Below are positions 8,882 through 17,672 of a stretch of DNA of 64,000 bases, in pieces (within the stretch, counting starts at the first letter, position 1; each line of letters starts with the position of its first letter). The notes under the pieces were generated by a model. That model was not told the origin of the DNA, searched no databases, and saw only the letters and a program-made list of their open reading frames with translations. The stretch is from the NCBI GenBank assembly GCA_018645325.1, contig JABGOU010000002.1:111345-175344 (forward strand), in the 5' to 3' direction. Origin of the DNA: Desulfobacula sp. (lineage in GTDB: Bacteria; Desulfobacterota; Desulfobacteria; Desulfobacterales; Desulfobacteraceae). Both the position numbers and the translations under genes were made by a program.

Positions 8882-9718
8882 GTGACAAAAACATATAAAC
8901 TTGTCGGCCGGGAGTTTCAGCAGGAAAACACCATAGTAAAAATTGGTGATGCTGTTTTCGGTAATGGTAGCTTTCCTGTCATTGCCGGCCCCTGTGCAGT
9001 TGAAAGCGAAAAACAAGTTCTGTCTATTGCAAAATCTGTTAAAGCTGCCGGGGCTAAAATATTCAGAGGAGGGGCGTTTAAGCCTAGGACTTCTCCATAT
9101 TCTTTCCAGGGGATTGGGAAAAAAGGCCTCATATTTTTAGCAAAAGTGAGAGAAGAAATAGGACTACCAATCGCAACTGAAGTTATGGATGTTGAAACTT
9201 TTGATCTTGTTGAAGAATATGCTGATGTTATCCAGATCGGTACCCGAAATATGCAGAATTTCAGCCTTTTAAGACGTGCTGGAAATTCTGCAAGGCCTGT
9301 TATTTTAAAAAGAGGAATGTCTGCTACGCTTGCCGAATGGCTCATGGCTGCTGAATATATCGTGGAGCAGGGCAATATCAATGTCATTCTCTGCGAAAGA
9401 GGGGTAAGAACATTTGTAAGACACAGCAGAAACACTTTAGATCTTTCTGTTGTACCGGCAGTTAAGAAAGAAAGCCATCTCCCTGTCATAGTTGATCCCA
9501 GCCATGCAGCCGGCATCAGGGATCAGGTCATATCACTTGCTCATGCTTCAGCAGCTTTAGGAGCGGATGGGGTGATGATTGAAGTTCACAATCATCCGGA
9601 AAAAGCCTTAAGTGACGGCCCACAGTCTTTATATCCGGATCAGTTTTTCACCGTCATGGAAAAAATGAAGGCTATTCACGCAATTATCAGGAAAAAAAAT
9701 GAAGACATTCCATATTAA
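8882..9718 (+). CDS. aroF: DAHP synthase, type I-beta (first shikimate step)
   Basis: Joins phosphoenolpyruvate and erythrose 4-phosphate to form DAHP. I start at GTG 8882, because AAAGGAGG lies at 8866-8873 with ideal spacing; this gives 278 residues. The chain has PVIAGPCAVES, KPRTSPYSFQG, QIGTRNMQNF, LKRGMSATLAEWLMAAEYI, VDPSHAAG and HNHPEKALSDGPQS, the KDO8P-synthase-like (AroA I-beta) set. It lacks the N-terminal ferredoxin-like domain that makes Thermotoga DAHP synthase feedback sensitive and carries no chorismate mutase domain, so it may be unregulated by allostery. Its end overlaps aroB by 20 bases. Confidence 0.93.
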   Translation: MTKTYKLVGREFQQENTIVKIGDAVFGNGSFPVIAGPCAVESEKQVLSIAKSVKAAGAKIFRGGAFKPRTSPYSFQGIGKKGLIFLAKVREEIGLPIATEVMDVETFDLVEEYADVIQIGTRNMQNFSLLRRAGNSARPVILKRGMSATLAEWLMAAEYIVEQGNINVILCERGVRTFVRHSRNTLDLSVVPAVKKESHLPVIVDPSHAAGIRDQVISLAHASAALGADGVMIEVHNHPEKALSDGPQSLYPDQFFTVMEKMKAIHAIIRKKNEDIPY

Positions 9719-10733
9719 AGGTGAGTATGGGCGTTCTTCCATCTATGTGGGTGAACGTTTAAAAAACTTGAAAAACTATCTTCCTTCTTCCCAAACCATT
9801 ATCATAACAGATGAAAATATAAAAAAATATTATCGAAAAGAATTCCCAAATGTTCCAGTCATAACAATTGGAACAGGAGAAGAGATTAAAACTCTTGCCA
9901 CCATTGAGACCATATTAAAAAAACTTATGCATTATTCCTGCGATCGCTCAAGCTTTATTGTAGGAATCGGTGGTGGTATTGTCTGTGATATTGTTGGATT
10001 TGCAGCCTCTGTCTTTTTAAGAGGTGTAAACTTTGGATTTGTATCCACATCTCTTTTGTCCCAGGTGGATGCCAGTGTTGGCGGAAAAAACGGAGTTAAC
10101 CTGGATTTTTATAAAAATATGGTCGGCGTTTTTAACCAACCCGAATTTGTCATTTGCGATCTTGATCTTTTAAACACCTTGCCGAAAAAAGAAATTTCAA
10201 ATGGTCTTGCCGAAATCGTCAAACATGCGCTTATTTTAGATAAAAATATGTTTGATTTTATTGAAGAAAACAGTCAGAAAGCACTTTCTCTTGATTATGA
10301 TACAATTTTCAGGCTTGTTGCAGAGTCCGTGAAAATAAAATCACAAGTGGTCCAGCAGGATGAAAAAGAATCCCATTTAAGAAAAAAACTCAATTTCGGC
10401 CACACCATTGGTCACGCCATTGAAAAGATCGAAAAGGAAGGCCACGGGAAAGCTGTTGCCGTGGGAATGCTGGCGGCTGCCAAATTTTCACAGGCAAGAA
10501 AGCTCATAAGCCTTGAAGACGTTTCAAGAATCTCTTCGGTTTTAAGTGACCTTAACCTTCAGACAGAATTTGATTATAATGCAGAAGAGATTATACTTGC
10601 TGCCAGTAAAGACAAAAAAAAACAGGGCAACTATCTTTTTTACGTTTTTCTTGAACAAATCGGAAAAGCAGGGGTTGAAAAAATCAGCTTTGATGAAATG
10701 AATAAATTCATATACTCAATTTTTGAAAAATAA
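9699..10733 (+). CDS. aroB: 3-dehydroquinate synthase
   Basis: Second shikimate-pathway enzyme, converting DAHP to 3-dehydroquinate with NAD+ and a divalent metal. The 344 residues include the NAD loop GIGGGIVCDIVGFAAS, the DASVGGKNGVN phosphate-binding loop and the metal site FGHTIGHAIE. Overlap with the DAHP synthase gene implies translational coupling of steps one and two. The stop codon TAA is also the first three bases of the nested palindrome 10731-10896, which probably ends the transcript. Confidence 0.96.
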   Translation: MKTFHIKGEYGRSSIYVGERLKNLKNYLPSSQTIIITDENIKKYYRKEFPNVPVITIGTGEEIKTLATIETILKKLMHYSCDRSSFIVGIGGGIVCDIVGFAASVFLRGVNFGFVSTSLLSQVDASVGGKNGVNLDFYKNMVGVFNQPEFVICDLDLLNTLPKKEISNGLAEIVKHALILDKNMFDFIEENSQKALSLDYDTIFRLVAESVKIKSQVVQQDEKESHLRKKLNFGHTIGHAIEKIEKEGHGKAVAVGMLAAAKFSQARKLISLEDVSRISSVLSDLNLQTEFDYNAEEIILAASKDKKKQGNYLFYVFLEQIGKAGVEKISFDEMNKFIYSIFEK

Positions 10734-10896
10734 GGACCGCAAATGAAATAAGTTGAGCAGAAATAGCGCAGGATTTTGGCCCATATACAAGGCGCATTAA
10801 AGGTTGCATACTGTACGTATTCAGCCTTTGACGCAACAAAGTAGATGGGCCAAAAGAAAAGCAATTTCGTTCAAGTTATAAACTTTGTGGTCCTAA
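10731..10896. repeat. 166-bp nested palindromic element
   Basis: Three nested inverted repeats share one centre. Outer arms 10731-10756 (TAAGGACCGCAAATGAAATA...) and 10871-10896 are imperfect. Middle arms TTTTGGCCCATATAC (10774-10788) and GTAGATGGGCCAAAA (10841-10855) differ at one position. The core 10799-10829 reads nearly the same on both strands around TGTACGTA. The element starts on the aroB stop codon and ends just before the rubrerythrin ribosome site. One outer arm recurs at 8761-8782. It looks like a non-coding mobile palindrome (MITE or REP-like), possibly acting as a terminator. Confidence 0.75.
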
Positions 10897-10920
10897 ATAG
10901 ATGACAAAGGAGGAAAATTT

Positions 10921-11496
10921 ATGACAAGTATAAAAGGAACCCAAACCGAAAAAAACCTTTTAACCGCTTTTGCAGGTGAGTCCCAGGCAAGAAACCGGTA
11001 TACTTATTTTGCAAGTGCAGCAAAAAAAGAAGGCTTTGTTCAAATCTCAAACATTTTTACAGAGACTGCCAACCAGGAAAAAGAACACGCTAAACGATTT
11101 TTCAAATTTCTTGAAGGTGGGGAACTTGAAATCACTAATGCATTTCCCGCAGGCATGATAGGAACTACCTTTGAAAACCTCAAAGAGGCTGCAGCAGGAG
11201 AAAAATTTGAATGGACACAAATGTATCCTGACTTTGCTAAAACTGCCAGGCAAGAAGGATTTGATGACATTGCTTATGTTTTTGAAATGATTTCCGTGGC
11301 AGAAAAACAGCATGGAAAAAGATATGCACAGCTGGCTGTCAATGTAGAAAAGGGAACCGTGTTTAAAAAAGAGAGCAATACAAAATGGCAGTGCGGAAAC
11401 TGTGGATATGTTCATGAAGGAGAAGAAGCCATTGAAATGTGTCCTGCCTGTTTACATCCCCAGGCTCATTTTGAGCTGCTGGTTGAAAACTGGTAA
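10921..11496 (+). CDS. rbr: Rubrerythrin
   Basis: Non-haem di-iron peroxidase that reduces hydrogen peroxide in anaerobes. The 191 residues hold the four-helix di-iron domain with GESQARNRYTYFA, ETANQEKEHAKRFF and MISVAEKQHGKRYAQL supplying Glu and His ligands, then a C-terminal rubredoxin domain with CGNCGYVHEG and CPACLHPQ (four cysteines for iron). This is a full two-domain rubrerythrin. AAAGGAGG precedes the ATG. It is a single gene between the palindromic element and a predicted terminator. Confidence 0.96.
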   Translation: MTSIKGTQTEKNLLTAFAGESQARNRYTYFASAAKKEGFVQISNIFTETANQEKEHAKRFFKFLEGGELEITNAFPAGMIGTTFENLKEAAAGEKFEWTQMYPDFAKTARQEGFDDIAYVFEMISVAEKQHGKRYAQLAVNVEKGTVFKKESNTKWQCGNCGYVHEGEEAIEMCPACLHPQAHFELLVENW

Positions 11497-11520
11497 AATG
11501 TATTAGCTGGTAATAGGATT

Positions 11521-11576
11521 TAAGGGGTTAAACTGCTTTGAGTAAATCATCAAAAGCTATTGCCCCTTATTCTTAT
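11521..11576 (+). terminator. Possible terminator after rubrerythrin
   Basis: TAAGGGG (11521-11527) and CCCCTTA (11563-11569) form an outer stem around an inner GCTTT/AAAGC stem, followed by TTCTTATTT. The stem is interrupted, so the call is moderate. Confidence 0.45.
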
Positions 11577-11595
11577 TTCGAACCTAATTGATTAA

Positions 11596-11623
11596 TTGAC
11601 AAAAAATGAATAAGCACTATATT
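11596..11623 (+). promoter_or_regulatory. Predicted sigma-70 promoter of trxA-trxB
   Basis: TTGACA (11596-11601) and TATATT (11618-11623) with a 16-base spacer, 46 bases before the trxA ATG. A near-consensus match seen by eye. Confidence 0.6.
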
Positions 11624-11669
11624 TACAAGGATATTTTTTAATCATAAACTTTAATTTAGGACGGTTGTC

Positions 11670-11996
11670 ATGACAAAAAATATAATTGAACTTGAAGATG
11701 ATTCCTTTGAGGAAAGAGTCCTTAAATCAGATAAGCCTGTAATGGTGGATTTCTGGGCACCCTGGTGTGGTCCTTGTAAAGCCATTGCTCCCACGATTGA
11801 TGCACTTGAAAAAGAGTATGGTGACAAAATGATCTTTGCAAAAGTAAACGTTGATGAAAATCCAATCACCCCCAGTAAATATGGTGTTCAGGCAATACCT
11901 ACACTGATTTTCTTCAAAGCTGGCGAAATAGCAGACCAGATCACGGGAATGGTTGCCAAAGAAAAACTTGAAGAAACAATCAAAGGGGTCTTGTAA
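11670..11996 (+). CDS. trxA: Thioredoxin
   Basis: Small dithiol reductant, 108 residues, thioredoxin fold. The active site W32-CGPC-K37 is canonical, and the cis-proline loop is AIPTLIFFKAG. It is followed after 11 bases by thioredoxin reductase, so enzyme and substrate are co-transcribed. Cytoplasmic: no signal peptide. Confidence 0.97.
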   Translation: MTKNIIELEDDSFEERVLKSDKPVMVDFWAPWCGPCKAIAPTIDALEKEYGDKMIFAKVNVDENPITPSKYGVQAIPTLIFFKAGEIADQITGMVAKEKLEETIKGVL

Positions 11997-12007
11997 GGAG
12001 AGGTTTA

Positions 12008-12928
12008 ATGTCAAAAAGTAACTATGACCTTGTAATTATTGGTGCAGGTCCTGCCGGTCTGACAGCTGGTATGTACGCAGCAAGGGCAAGAATGAATGTA
12101 CTTTTACTGGAAAAGGCCGTACCCGGTGGTCAGATCCTGGTAACTGACTGGATAGAAAACTACCCTGGTTTTCCCGAAGGCATTTCAGGATTTGATCTTT
12201 CTGAAAAAATGAGAATCCAGGCCGAAGAAATGGGATTGAAAATTGAGATTGCAGAGGTTCATTCTCTTAATCTTTCCAAGGAATTAAAAGAAATTGTTTT
12301 AAAAGACAGGAGTATTATCACGAAAAGTCTTATTATTGCATCCGGGGCCTCCCCAAAAAACCTTGGCATTGGCGAGGATAAATTTATCGGAAAGGGGGTT
12401 TCCTTTTGTGCCACTTGTGATGCACCTTTTTTTAAGGGAAAAACCGTTGTTGCCATAGGCGGAGGAGATACTGCAGTCCAGGAAGCCATATTCCTGACAA
12501 AATTTGCAAAAAAAGTCTATCTGATTCACAGGAGAGATGAGCTTCGAGCAGCAAAAATACTTCAGGAACGAGCTTTTGAAAATAATAAGATTGAAATTGT
12601 CTGGGACAGTGTTGCAACCAGTATTGAAGGCTTTTTCGGCGTAGAGAGCGTTAAGATAAAAAATATTAAAACCAATGAAGAAAAAGTTTTAAAGGCTGAC
12701 GGCTGTTTTATATGGGTTGGTATTTTACCAAACACATCATTTTTAAATGATGCAGTTGAAACAGATGAGTTCGGTTTTATTCTTGCGGACACTAAAATGC
12801 AGACATCTGTTCCCGGCGTTTATGCTGTGGGGGATGTAAGAGATACACCCTTAAGACAGATAACAACTGCCGTAGGAGATGCTGCTATTGCTGCCTTATC
12901 TGCAGAACATTTTATTGAGAACCTTTAA
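12008..12928 (+). CDS. trxB: Thioredoxin reductase
   Basis: Flavoprotein that reduces the neighbouring thioredoxin. The 306 residues show the FAD site GAGPAGLTAGMYAARA, the redox disulfide C134-x2-C137 (SFCATCDAPFF), the nucleotide site GGGDTAVQEA with HRRDELRA, whose arginines suggest NADPH, and the C-terminal FAD motif GVYAVGDVRD. Its stop codon overlaps the start of the following lipoprotein gene. Confidence 0.96.
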   Translation: MSKSNYDLVIIGAGPAGLTAGMYAARARMNVLLLEKAVPGGQILVTDWIENYPGFPEGISGFDLSEKMRIQAEEMGLKIEIAEVHSLNLSKELKEIVLKDRSIITKSLIIASGASPKNLGIGEDKFIGKGVSFCATCDAPFFKGKTVVAIGGGDTAVQEAIFLTKFAKKVYLIHRRDELRAAKILQERAFENNKIEIVWDSVATSIEGFFGVESVKIKNIKTNEEKVLKADGCFIWVGILPNTSFLNDAVETDEFGFILADTKMQTSVPGVYAVGDVRDTPLRQITTAVGDAAIAALSAEHFIENL

Positions 12929-13581
12929 TGATGAAAAAATTATTATTATTATTTACGATTGTTTTGCTGGTTTCAGGATGCTCTCTGTTTGAAAGCTCAC
13001 ATGAAATGGAAAAAAGTGCTGAGGAACTTGTTTCAGAAGGTTCTTCAGCCTTTATGGATGAAAAATATAAAAATGCGATAAAAGCATATACTGATCTAAA
13101 GGATTGGTATCCGTTCAGTAAGTATGCCATTTTAGCTGAGCTGAAAATTGCAGATTCCTATTATCATCTTGAAAAATATGATGAAGCAGTACTTGCCTAT
13201 GAAGCTTTTGAAAAAATGCATCCAAAAAATGATGCTGTTCCTTATGTTATATACAGAACCGGGCTCTGCTGGTTTAACCAACTTGATACTGTAGACAGAG
13301 ATCAAACCCCTGCTAAAAACAGCATGGATCAGTTCAAGAGGCTTATTGACCAATATCCTGAAAGTGAGTACGTCCAAGAAGCAGAGGAAAAAATTCAACT
13401 ATGTGTTGAAAACCTTTCAGCACATGAATTCTATGTGGCCAATTTCTATTATAAAACAAAAAAATATAAATCGGCATTAAAAAGATATGAGTCTCTTGTC
13501 ACAAATTACCCGAACTCAAAAGAAAGTAAAGAAGCATTAAATAAAATTATTGAGTGCAGGGCATTGGCAAACAAAATTTAA
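12928..13581 (+). CDS. bamD: BamD-like outer-membrane assembly lipoprotein
   Basis: Predicted lipoprotein of the outer-membrane beta-barrel assembly machine. The N-terminus MMKKLLLLFTIVLLVSGC is a lipoprotein signal with the acylated cysteine at 18. The rest (217 residues in all) is a string of TPR-like helical hairpins, including AIKAYTDLKDWYPFSKYAILAELK-type repeats as in BamD/ComL; a second set near AEEKIQLCVENLSAHEFYVA is typical of BamD. It overlaps trxB by one base. Some YbgF-type or other TPR lipoproteins look similar, but length and motif order fit BamD best. Confidence 0.82.
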   Translation: MMKKLLLLFTIVLLVSGCSLFESSHEMEKSAEELVSEGSSAFMDEKYKNAIKAYTDLKDWYPFSKYAILAELKIADSYYHLEKYDEAVLAYEAFEKMHPKNDAVPYVIYRTGLCWFNQLDTVDRDQTPAKNSMDQFKRLIDQYPESEYVQEAEEKIQLCVENLSAHEFYVANFYYKTKKYKSALKRYESLVTNYPNSKESKEALNKIIECRALANKI

Positions 13582-13666
13582 AAATTTCTTTACTTTTATT
13601 TATTTTTAATATATCTATCCAAGGTTATTATTTTGTTAAAAAGATTTTTCTTTTAGGAGTATAAAA

Positions 13667-13861
13667 ATGGCGAAAGAATGTGCAATTTGCGGAAAGAAAC
13701 CAATGGTTGGCAATAATGTCAGCCATGCCCATAATTTGAATAAGAGAGTATTTAATCCCAATCTTCAAAGAGTTCGTGCAGTAATTAAAGAAGGTTGTGT
13801 TAGAAAAATAGATGTCTGTACAAGCTGTATCAAAGCAGGAAAAGTAACTAAAGCCTCTTAA
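13667..13861 (+). CDS. rpmB: 50S ribosomal protein L28 (zinc-binding form)
   Basis: Large-subunit ribosomal protein, 64 residues. [19 protein letters not shown] at the N-terminus is the family signature. Cysteines 5, 8, 51 and 54 form two CxxC pairs, so this is the zinc-ribbon (C+) version. TTAGGAG precedes the ATG. L33, often its neighbour, is not here. Confidence 0.95.
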   Translation: MAKECAICGKKPMVGNNVSHAHNLNKRVFNPNLQRVRAVIKEGCVRKIDVCTSCIKAGKVTKAS

Positions 13862-13890
13862 GACTGCTTGCTTATTTTAAAAATATTTAT

Positions 13891-13949
13891 GGTTCGGGCC
13901 GTTAAGTAAGACTGCTCGAACCTTTATTTTTGTAATCTGATTACAAAAA
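13891..13949. terminator. Terminators between convergent rpmB and rel
   Basis: GGTTCGGGC (13891-13899) pairs with GCTCGAACC (13914-13922) and is followed by TTTATTTTTG, which suits rpmB. Next to it TTTTTGTAATC (13927-13937) and GATTACAAAAA (13939-13949) form a perfect palindrome with a one-base centre, able to work on both strands. Confidence 0.75.
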
Positions 13950-13997
13950 TTTTGATGCAAATTCGAAAGTGCATACCTTTTTTAATATTGTTATAAT

Positions 13998-16151
13998 TTA
14001 TTCAGCTCTGACAATTCGTTTGACATCTGTCACTTTTTTTACTTTCCTGATATCTATCATAATTTTTCTAAGCTGGGCTGTACTTTCAACCAGGATGGTA
14101 AAATAAAATAGACCGAGGCCTGTTTCATTTGTTTCTGTTTTAGCATTTAATATATTTGATTTATATTTGCTGATCACAGAAGCTATATCTGCTAAAAGTC
14201 CAAACCTGTCCTCTGTCCTGACCCTTATATTTGCAGGATATGATTCTGTAAAGTCTTTACTCCACTGGACTTCAATCTGACGCTCATTGCTCATTTTCAT
14301 GACATTCACACACCCTTTTCGGTGAATAGTCACACCCTGGCCCTGGGTAATATAACCGATTATGGGATCTCCCGGAAGTGGGTTGCAGCATTTTGAAAAT
14401 CGGACAAGAATATCATTCAGCCCTTTTACGATGATGCCGGTACTGTCTTTTTTCTTCCGTTTTCCAACCAGTTTTTGAAGAATATTTCCTTTTTTAACTT
14501 CCTGTTTTTCAAGTTCAGGCAAAGCTTTATTCAAAACCTGTAAAGGAGTGAGTTTTCCAAAGCCCACATGGGCAATCAGATCATCAATTGATTTAAAACC
14601 ATAGTTATCGGCAACTTTTTTGATTTCTCCTGATTTAACCAAAGCATTAAAATTCTGATTTTTCTTTCTAAATGTTTTTTCACATATCTCTCTTCCCAGG
14701 GAATAACTTCTCTCTTTTTCCCTGGCATTAATCCAGGACCTTATTTTAGTTCTGGCTTTTACCGTCTTTACGAAATTCAGCCAGTCAGGGCTAGGGGTAT
14801 GACCTTTGGTTGTGATAATTTCTATTTTATCTCCGGTCTTCAATTTATGTGGAAGCTGCACCATTTTTCCGTTGACCTTTGCTCCTGTACACTCGGCACC
14901 AACTTCCGTATGGATCAGATAAGCAAAGTCGACGGGTGTTGCCTTTTTAGGCAGAGTTTTGATCTCGCCCTGGGGTGTGAATACATATATTTCATCAGGA
15001 TACAGATCCATTCTCACATTTTCTAAAAATTCATCCGGATCATTATAATGTTCCTGGTTTTCCACAAGCTTACTGATCCAGGAAAAAAGTTCTCCAGTAT
15101 TTTCATCAACTTTCGTACCTTCTTTATAACTCCAGTGAGCAGCAATTCCGGATTCTGCAATCTTATCCATATCCCTGGTCCTGATCTGCATTTCAACCCG
15201 TTCTCCTTTCGGGCCCACAACAGTGGTATGTATGGATTGATACATATTGGGCTTAGGGTTACCGATATAATCTTTAATTTTATAGTAAATCGGCTTATAC
15301 ATGGAATGAATAGCACCCATGGCGGCATAACACTGGGGAACCGTATCCAGAATAATTCTAAATGCAATGATATCGTAGACCTCATCAAATTCAAGACTCT
15401 GAGATATCATTTTCTGATAAATGCTGTAATGCTGCTTATAACGCCCTTTTATTTCACCTTCCAGCCCCATCTCCCTCATTTTATCGTAAAGTTTCTCATT
15501 CACCTCTTTAATGTACTCGTCTTTTTCATCTTTGGCTTTATTCACCAGGGTATCAATACGTTCATATTCATCTCTTAAAGTGTAATAAAACGCAATTTCC
15601 TCAAGTTCATATTTGATCCAAAAAATCCCCAGACGTGCAGCTATTGGGGCATAAATATCCAGTGTTTCCTGTGCAATGGCTGCCTGTTTCTCAGGAATGC
15701 GATGATATTTTAAAGTCCTCATATTATGGATCCTGTCCGCAAGCTTGATCAGAACCACCCTTATATCATCAGCCATGGCAAGAATCATTTTTCTTAAACT
15801 TTCAGCCTGCTGGGCTATTTTGGTTGAAAACGGCAAAGCTGAGAGTTTTGTTACACCTGAAACTATATGGGCCACACCCGGTCCGAACATCTTTTCAATG
15901 TCTTCTTTTGTTGCCGGAGTATCTTCAATAACATCATGCAGAAGGGCTGCAGCAATGCTCTCAACATCCAGACGCATGTCAGCTAAAATACTGGCCACCT
16001 CAAGGGGATGGGACAAATATGGTTCTCCTGAAAGTCTGACCTGGCCTTCATGGACTCTTGCCGAGTAAACATAGGCCCGGTCTATTATATCTAAATCTCC
16101 ATCGGGATTATATTCCTCTATTTTATCCAGTATGTCTGTGATCCTGATCAT
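13998..16151 (-). CDS. rel: Bifunctional (p)ppGpp synthetase/hydrolase
   Basis: Makes and degrades the stringent-response alarmone. The 717 residues follow the RelA/SpoT order: HD hydrolase domain with H34, H48 and the H72-D73 pair (ALLHDVIEDT); synthetase domain with YIGNPKPNMYQSIHTTV and VEMQIRT (catalytic Glu near 320); TGS domain (IYVFTPQGEIKTLP); a zinc-finger-like CCNPLPGD; and a C-terminal ACT domain. The intact HD motif means it should hydrolyse as well as make ppGpp, as the sole Rel of many deltaproteobacteria does. It lies 9 bases after proS in the same direction. Confidence 0.95.
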   Translation of the reverse strand: MIRITDILDKIEEYNPDGDLDIIDRAYVYSARVHEGQVRLSGEPYLSHPLEVASILADMRLDVESIAAALLHDVIEDTPATKEDIEKMFGPGVAHIVSGVTKLSALPFSTKIAQQAESLRKMILAMADDIRVVLIKLADRIHNMRTLKYHRIPEKQAAIAQETLDIYAPIAARLGIFWIKYELEEIAFYYTLRDEYERIDTLVNKAKDEKDEYIKEVNEKLYDKMREMGLEGEIKGRYKQHYSIYQKMISQSLEFDEVYDIIAFRIILDTVPQCYAAMGAIHSMYKPIYYKIKDYIGNPKPNMYQSIHTTVVGPKGERVEMQIRTRDMDKIAESGIAAHWSYKEGTKVDENTGELFSWISKLVENQEHYNDPDEFLENVRMDLYPDEIYVFTPQGEIKTLPKKATPVDFAYLIHTEVGAECTGAKVNGKMVQLPHKLKTGDKIEIITTKGHTPSPDWLNFVKTVKARTKIRSWINAREKERSYSLGREICEKTFRKKNQNFNALVKSGEIKKVADNYGFKSIDDLIAHVGFGKLTPLQVLNKALPELEKQEVKKGNILQKLVGKRKKKDSTGIIVKGLNDILVRFSKCCNPLPGDPIIGYITQGQGVTIHRKGCVNVMKMSNERQIEVQWSKDFTESYPANIRVRTEDRFGLLADIASVISKYKSNILNAKTETNETGLGLFYFTILVESTAQLRKIMIDIRKVKKVTDVKRIVRAE

Positions 16152-16160
16152 AAGCTGTGC

Positions 16161-17672
16161 TTAATATGCTTTTGCAAAAAGAACCCTTCGTGAGCTTGAG
16201 TTATCACAACAAATACATTTACCTTCTTCTGTAGGGCTGTCAAAAGGAATGCAGCGGATAGTAACTGATAAATCATTCTTTATTTTTTCTTCACATTTTT
16301 CAGACCCGCACCAATGGGCCATGACAAAGGCACCATTATTATATCCACCCGTATTTTTATATAGCTTGTAAAACTCTTTTTTATCATCAATTTCAAAGGT
16401 ATTTTCTTTTTGATAGGTAATTGCCCGATTAAAGAGATTATCCTGCATGTCGTCCAGAATATCTGTGATCTGATCAACAAATTCTTCTCTATTCATGGAT
16501 TGTTTCTGACCTGCCGGTTTATCCCTTCTGCCCATAAAAACAGAATTATTTTCAATGTCCCGGGGGCCCAGTTCAATCCGAATGGGAATACCTTTTTTAA
16601 CCCAGTCCCAACCTCTGGCACCTCCGATATCCCTATCATCTATTTCAACCTTAATCTTTATGCCGTGGAATAATTTTTCTTCCAGCACATCTTTAAGACC
16701 CTGGGTGCTTTCCATGATTGTTCGGCTATCTTCACCTTTTTTAAAAATTGGAAGAATAACGACATGGGCAGGTGCCACCCGTGGAGGAAGCACAAGGCCA
16801 TCATCATCAGAGTGCACCATGATCATCCCGCCTATCATCCGGGTGGAGGTTCCCCAGGATGTAGTCCAGGCATATGCTTCTTCACCCTCTTCATTCTGAA
16901 ATTTAATATCAGATCCTTTGGCAAAATTCTGGCCCAGAAAATGGGAGGTGCCAGCCTGAAGAGCCCTCTTATCCTGCATCATAGCTTCAATACAGGTGGT
17001 ATCGTCAGCTCCTGGAAATCGTTCTGCAACGGTCTTCTGGCCCCGGATCACTGGCATTGCCAGATATTCTTCAACAAATTTTGTATAGACATCCAGCATA
17101 AGCATGGTTCGCTCTTTTGCCTCCTGCTCTGTGGCATGGGCAGTATGACCTTCCTGCCATAAAAATTCGCTGGTTCTTAAAAACATCCGGGTCCGCATTT
17201 CCCATCGAACCACATTGGCCCACTGGTTTAAAAGAAGCGGAAGATCCCTGTAACTTTCCGTCCACCTGGCCATGGATTCCCCGATAATGGTTTCAGACGT
17301 AGGACGAACAATTAAAGGTTCAGCAAGTTTGCCTGCCGGATTTAAACCGCCTTTACCATCCTTTTCAAGCCTGTGATGGGTTACAACTGCACACTCTTTT
17401 GCAAACCCTTCCACATGCTCTGCCTCTTTCTCCAGATAACTTAAAGGAATAAACAAGGGGAAATAGGCATTTTTTACCCCGGTTTCCTTAAACATTATAT
17501 CCATCCTATGCACGATATTTTCCCAAAGCGCATATCCCCAGGGTTTTATTACCATACATCCCCTGACAGGTGAATTTTCAGCCATATCAGATGCTTTAAC
17601 CACTTCCTGATACCAGGCTGAATAGTCCTGCTCCCGGGTGGGTGATATCGCTGATTTATTCTTCTTGCTCAT
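16161..17672 (-). CDS. proS: Prolyl-tRNA synthetase, archaeal/eukaryotic type
   Basis: Class II synthetase charging tRNA-Pro. At 503 residues without the large editing insertion it belongs to the short archaeal-eukaryotic type rather than the 570-residue bacterial type. Motifs seen: VRPTSETIIGESMARW, RWEMRTRMFLRTSEFLWQEGHTA and AYAWTTSWGTSTRMIGG. The C-terminal zinc domain (CGSEKCEE, then CICC) ends in the conserved terminal tyrosine (AKAY). Its start overlaps the end of ispG by 17 bases, so translation of the two is likely coupled. Confidence 0.95.
   Translation of the reverse strand: MSKKNKSAISPTREQDYSAWYQEVVKASDMAENSPVRGCMVIKPWGYALWENIVHRMDIMFKETGVKNAYFPLFIPLSYLEKEAEHVEGFAKECAVVTHHRLEKDGKGGLNPAGKLAEPLIVRPTSETIIGESMARWTESYRDLPLLLNQWANVVRWEMRTRMFLRTSEFLWQEGHTAHATEQEAKERTMLMLDVYTKFVEEYLAMPVIRGQKTVAERFPGADDTTCIEAMMQDKRALQAGTSHFLGQNFAKGSDIKFQNEEGEEAYAWTTSWGTSTRMIGGMIMVHSDDDGLVLPPRVAPAHVVILPIFKKGEDSRTIMESTQGLKDVLEEKLFHGIKIKVEIDDRDIGGARGWDWVKKGIPIRIELGPRDIENNSVFMGRRDKPAGQKQSMNREEFVDQITDILDDMQDNLFNRAITYQKENTFEIDDKKEFYKLYKNTGGYNNGAFVMAHWCGSEKCEEKIKNDLSVTIRCIPFDSPTEEGKCICCDNSSSRRVLFAKAY

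Noticed and set aside
12928-13581. Secretion-system pilotin or YbgF assignment for the TPR lipoprotein
   Set aside because: Length, lipobox and repeat layout fit BamD better, and no tol-pal or secretion genes are adjacent.
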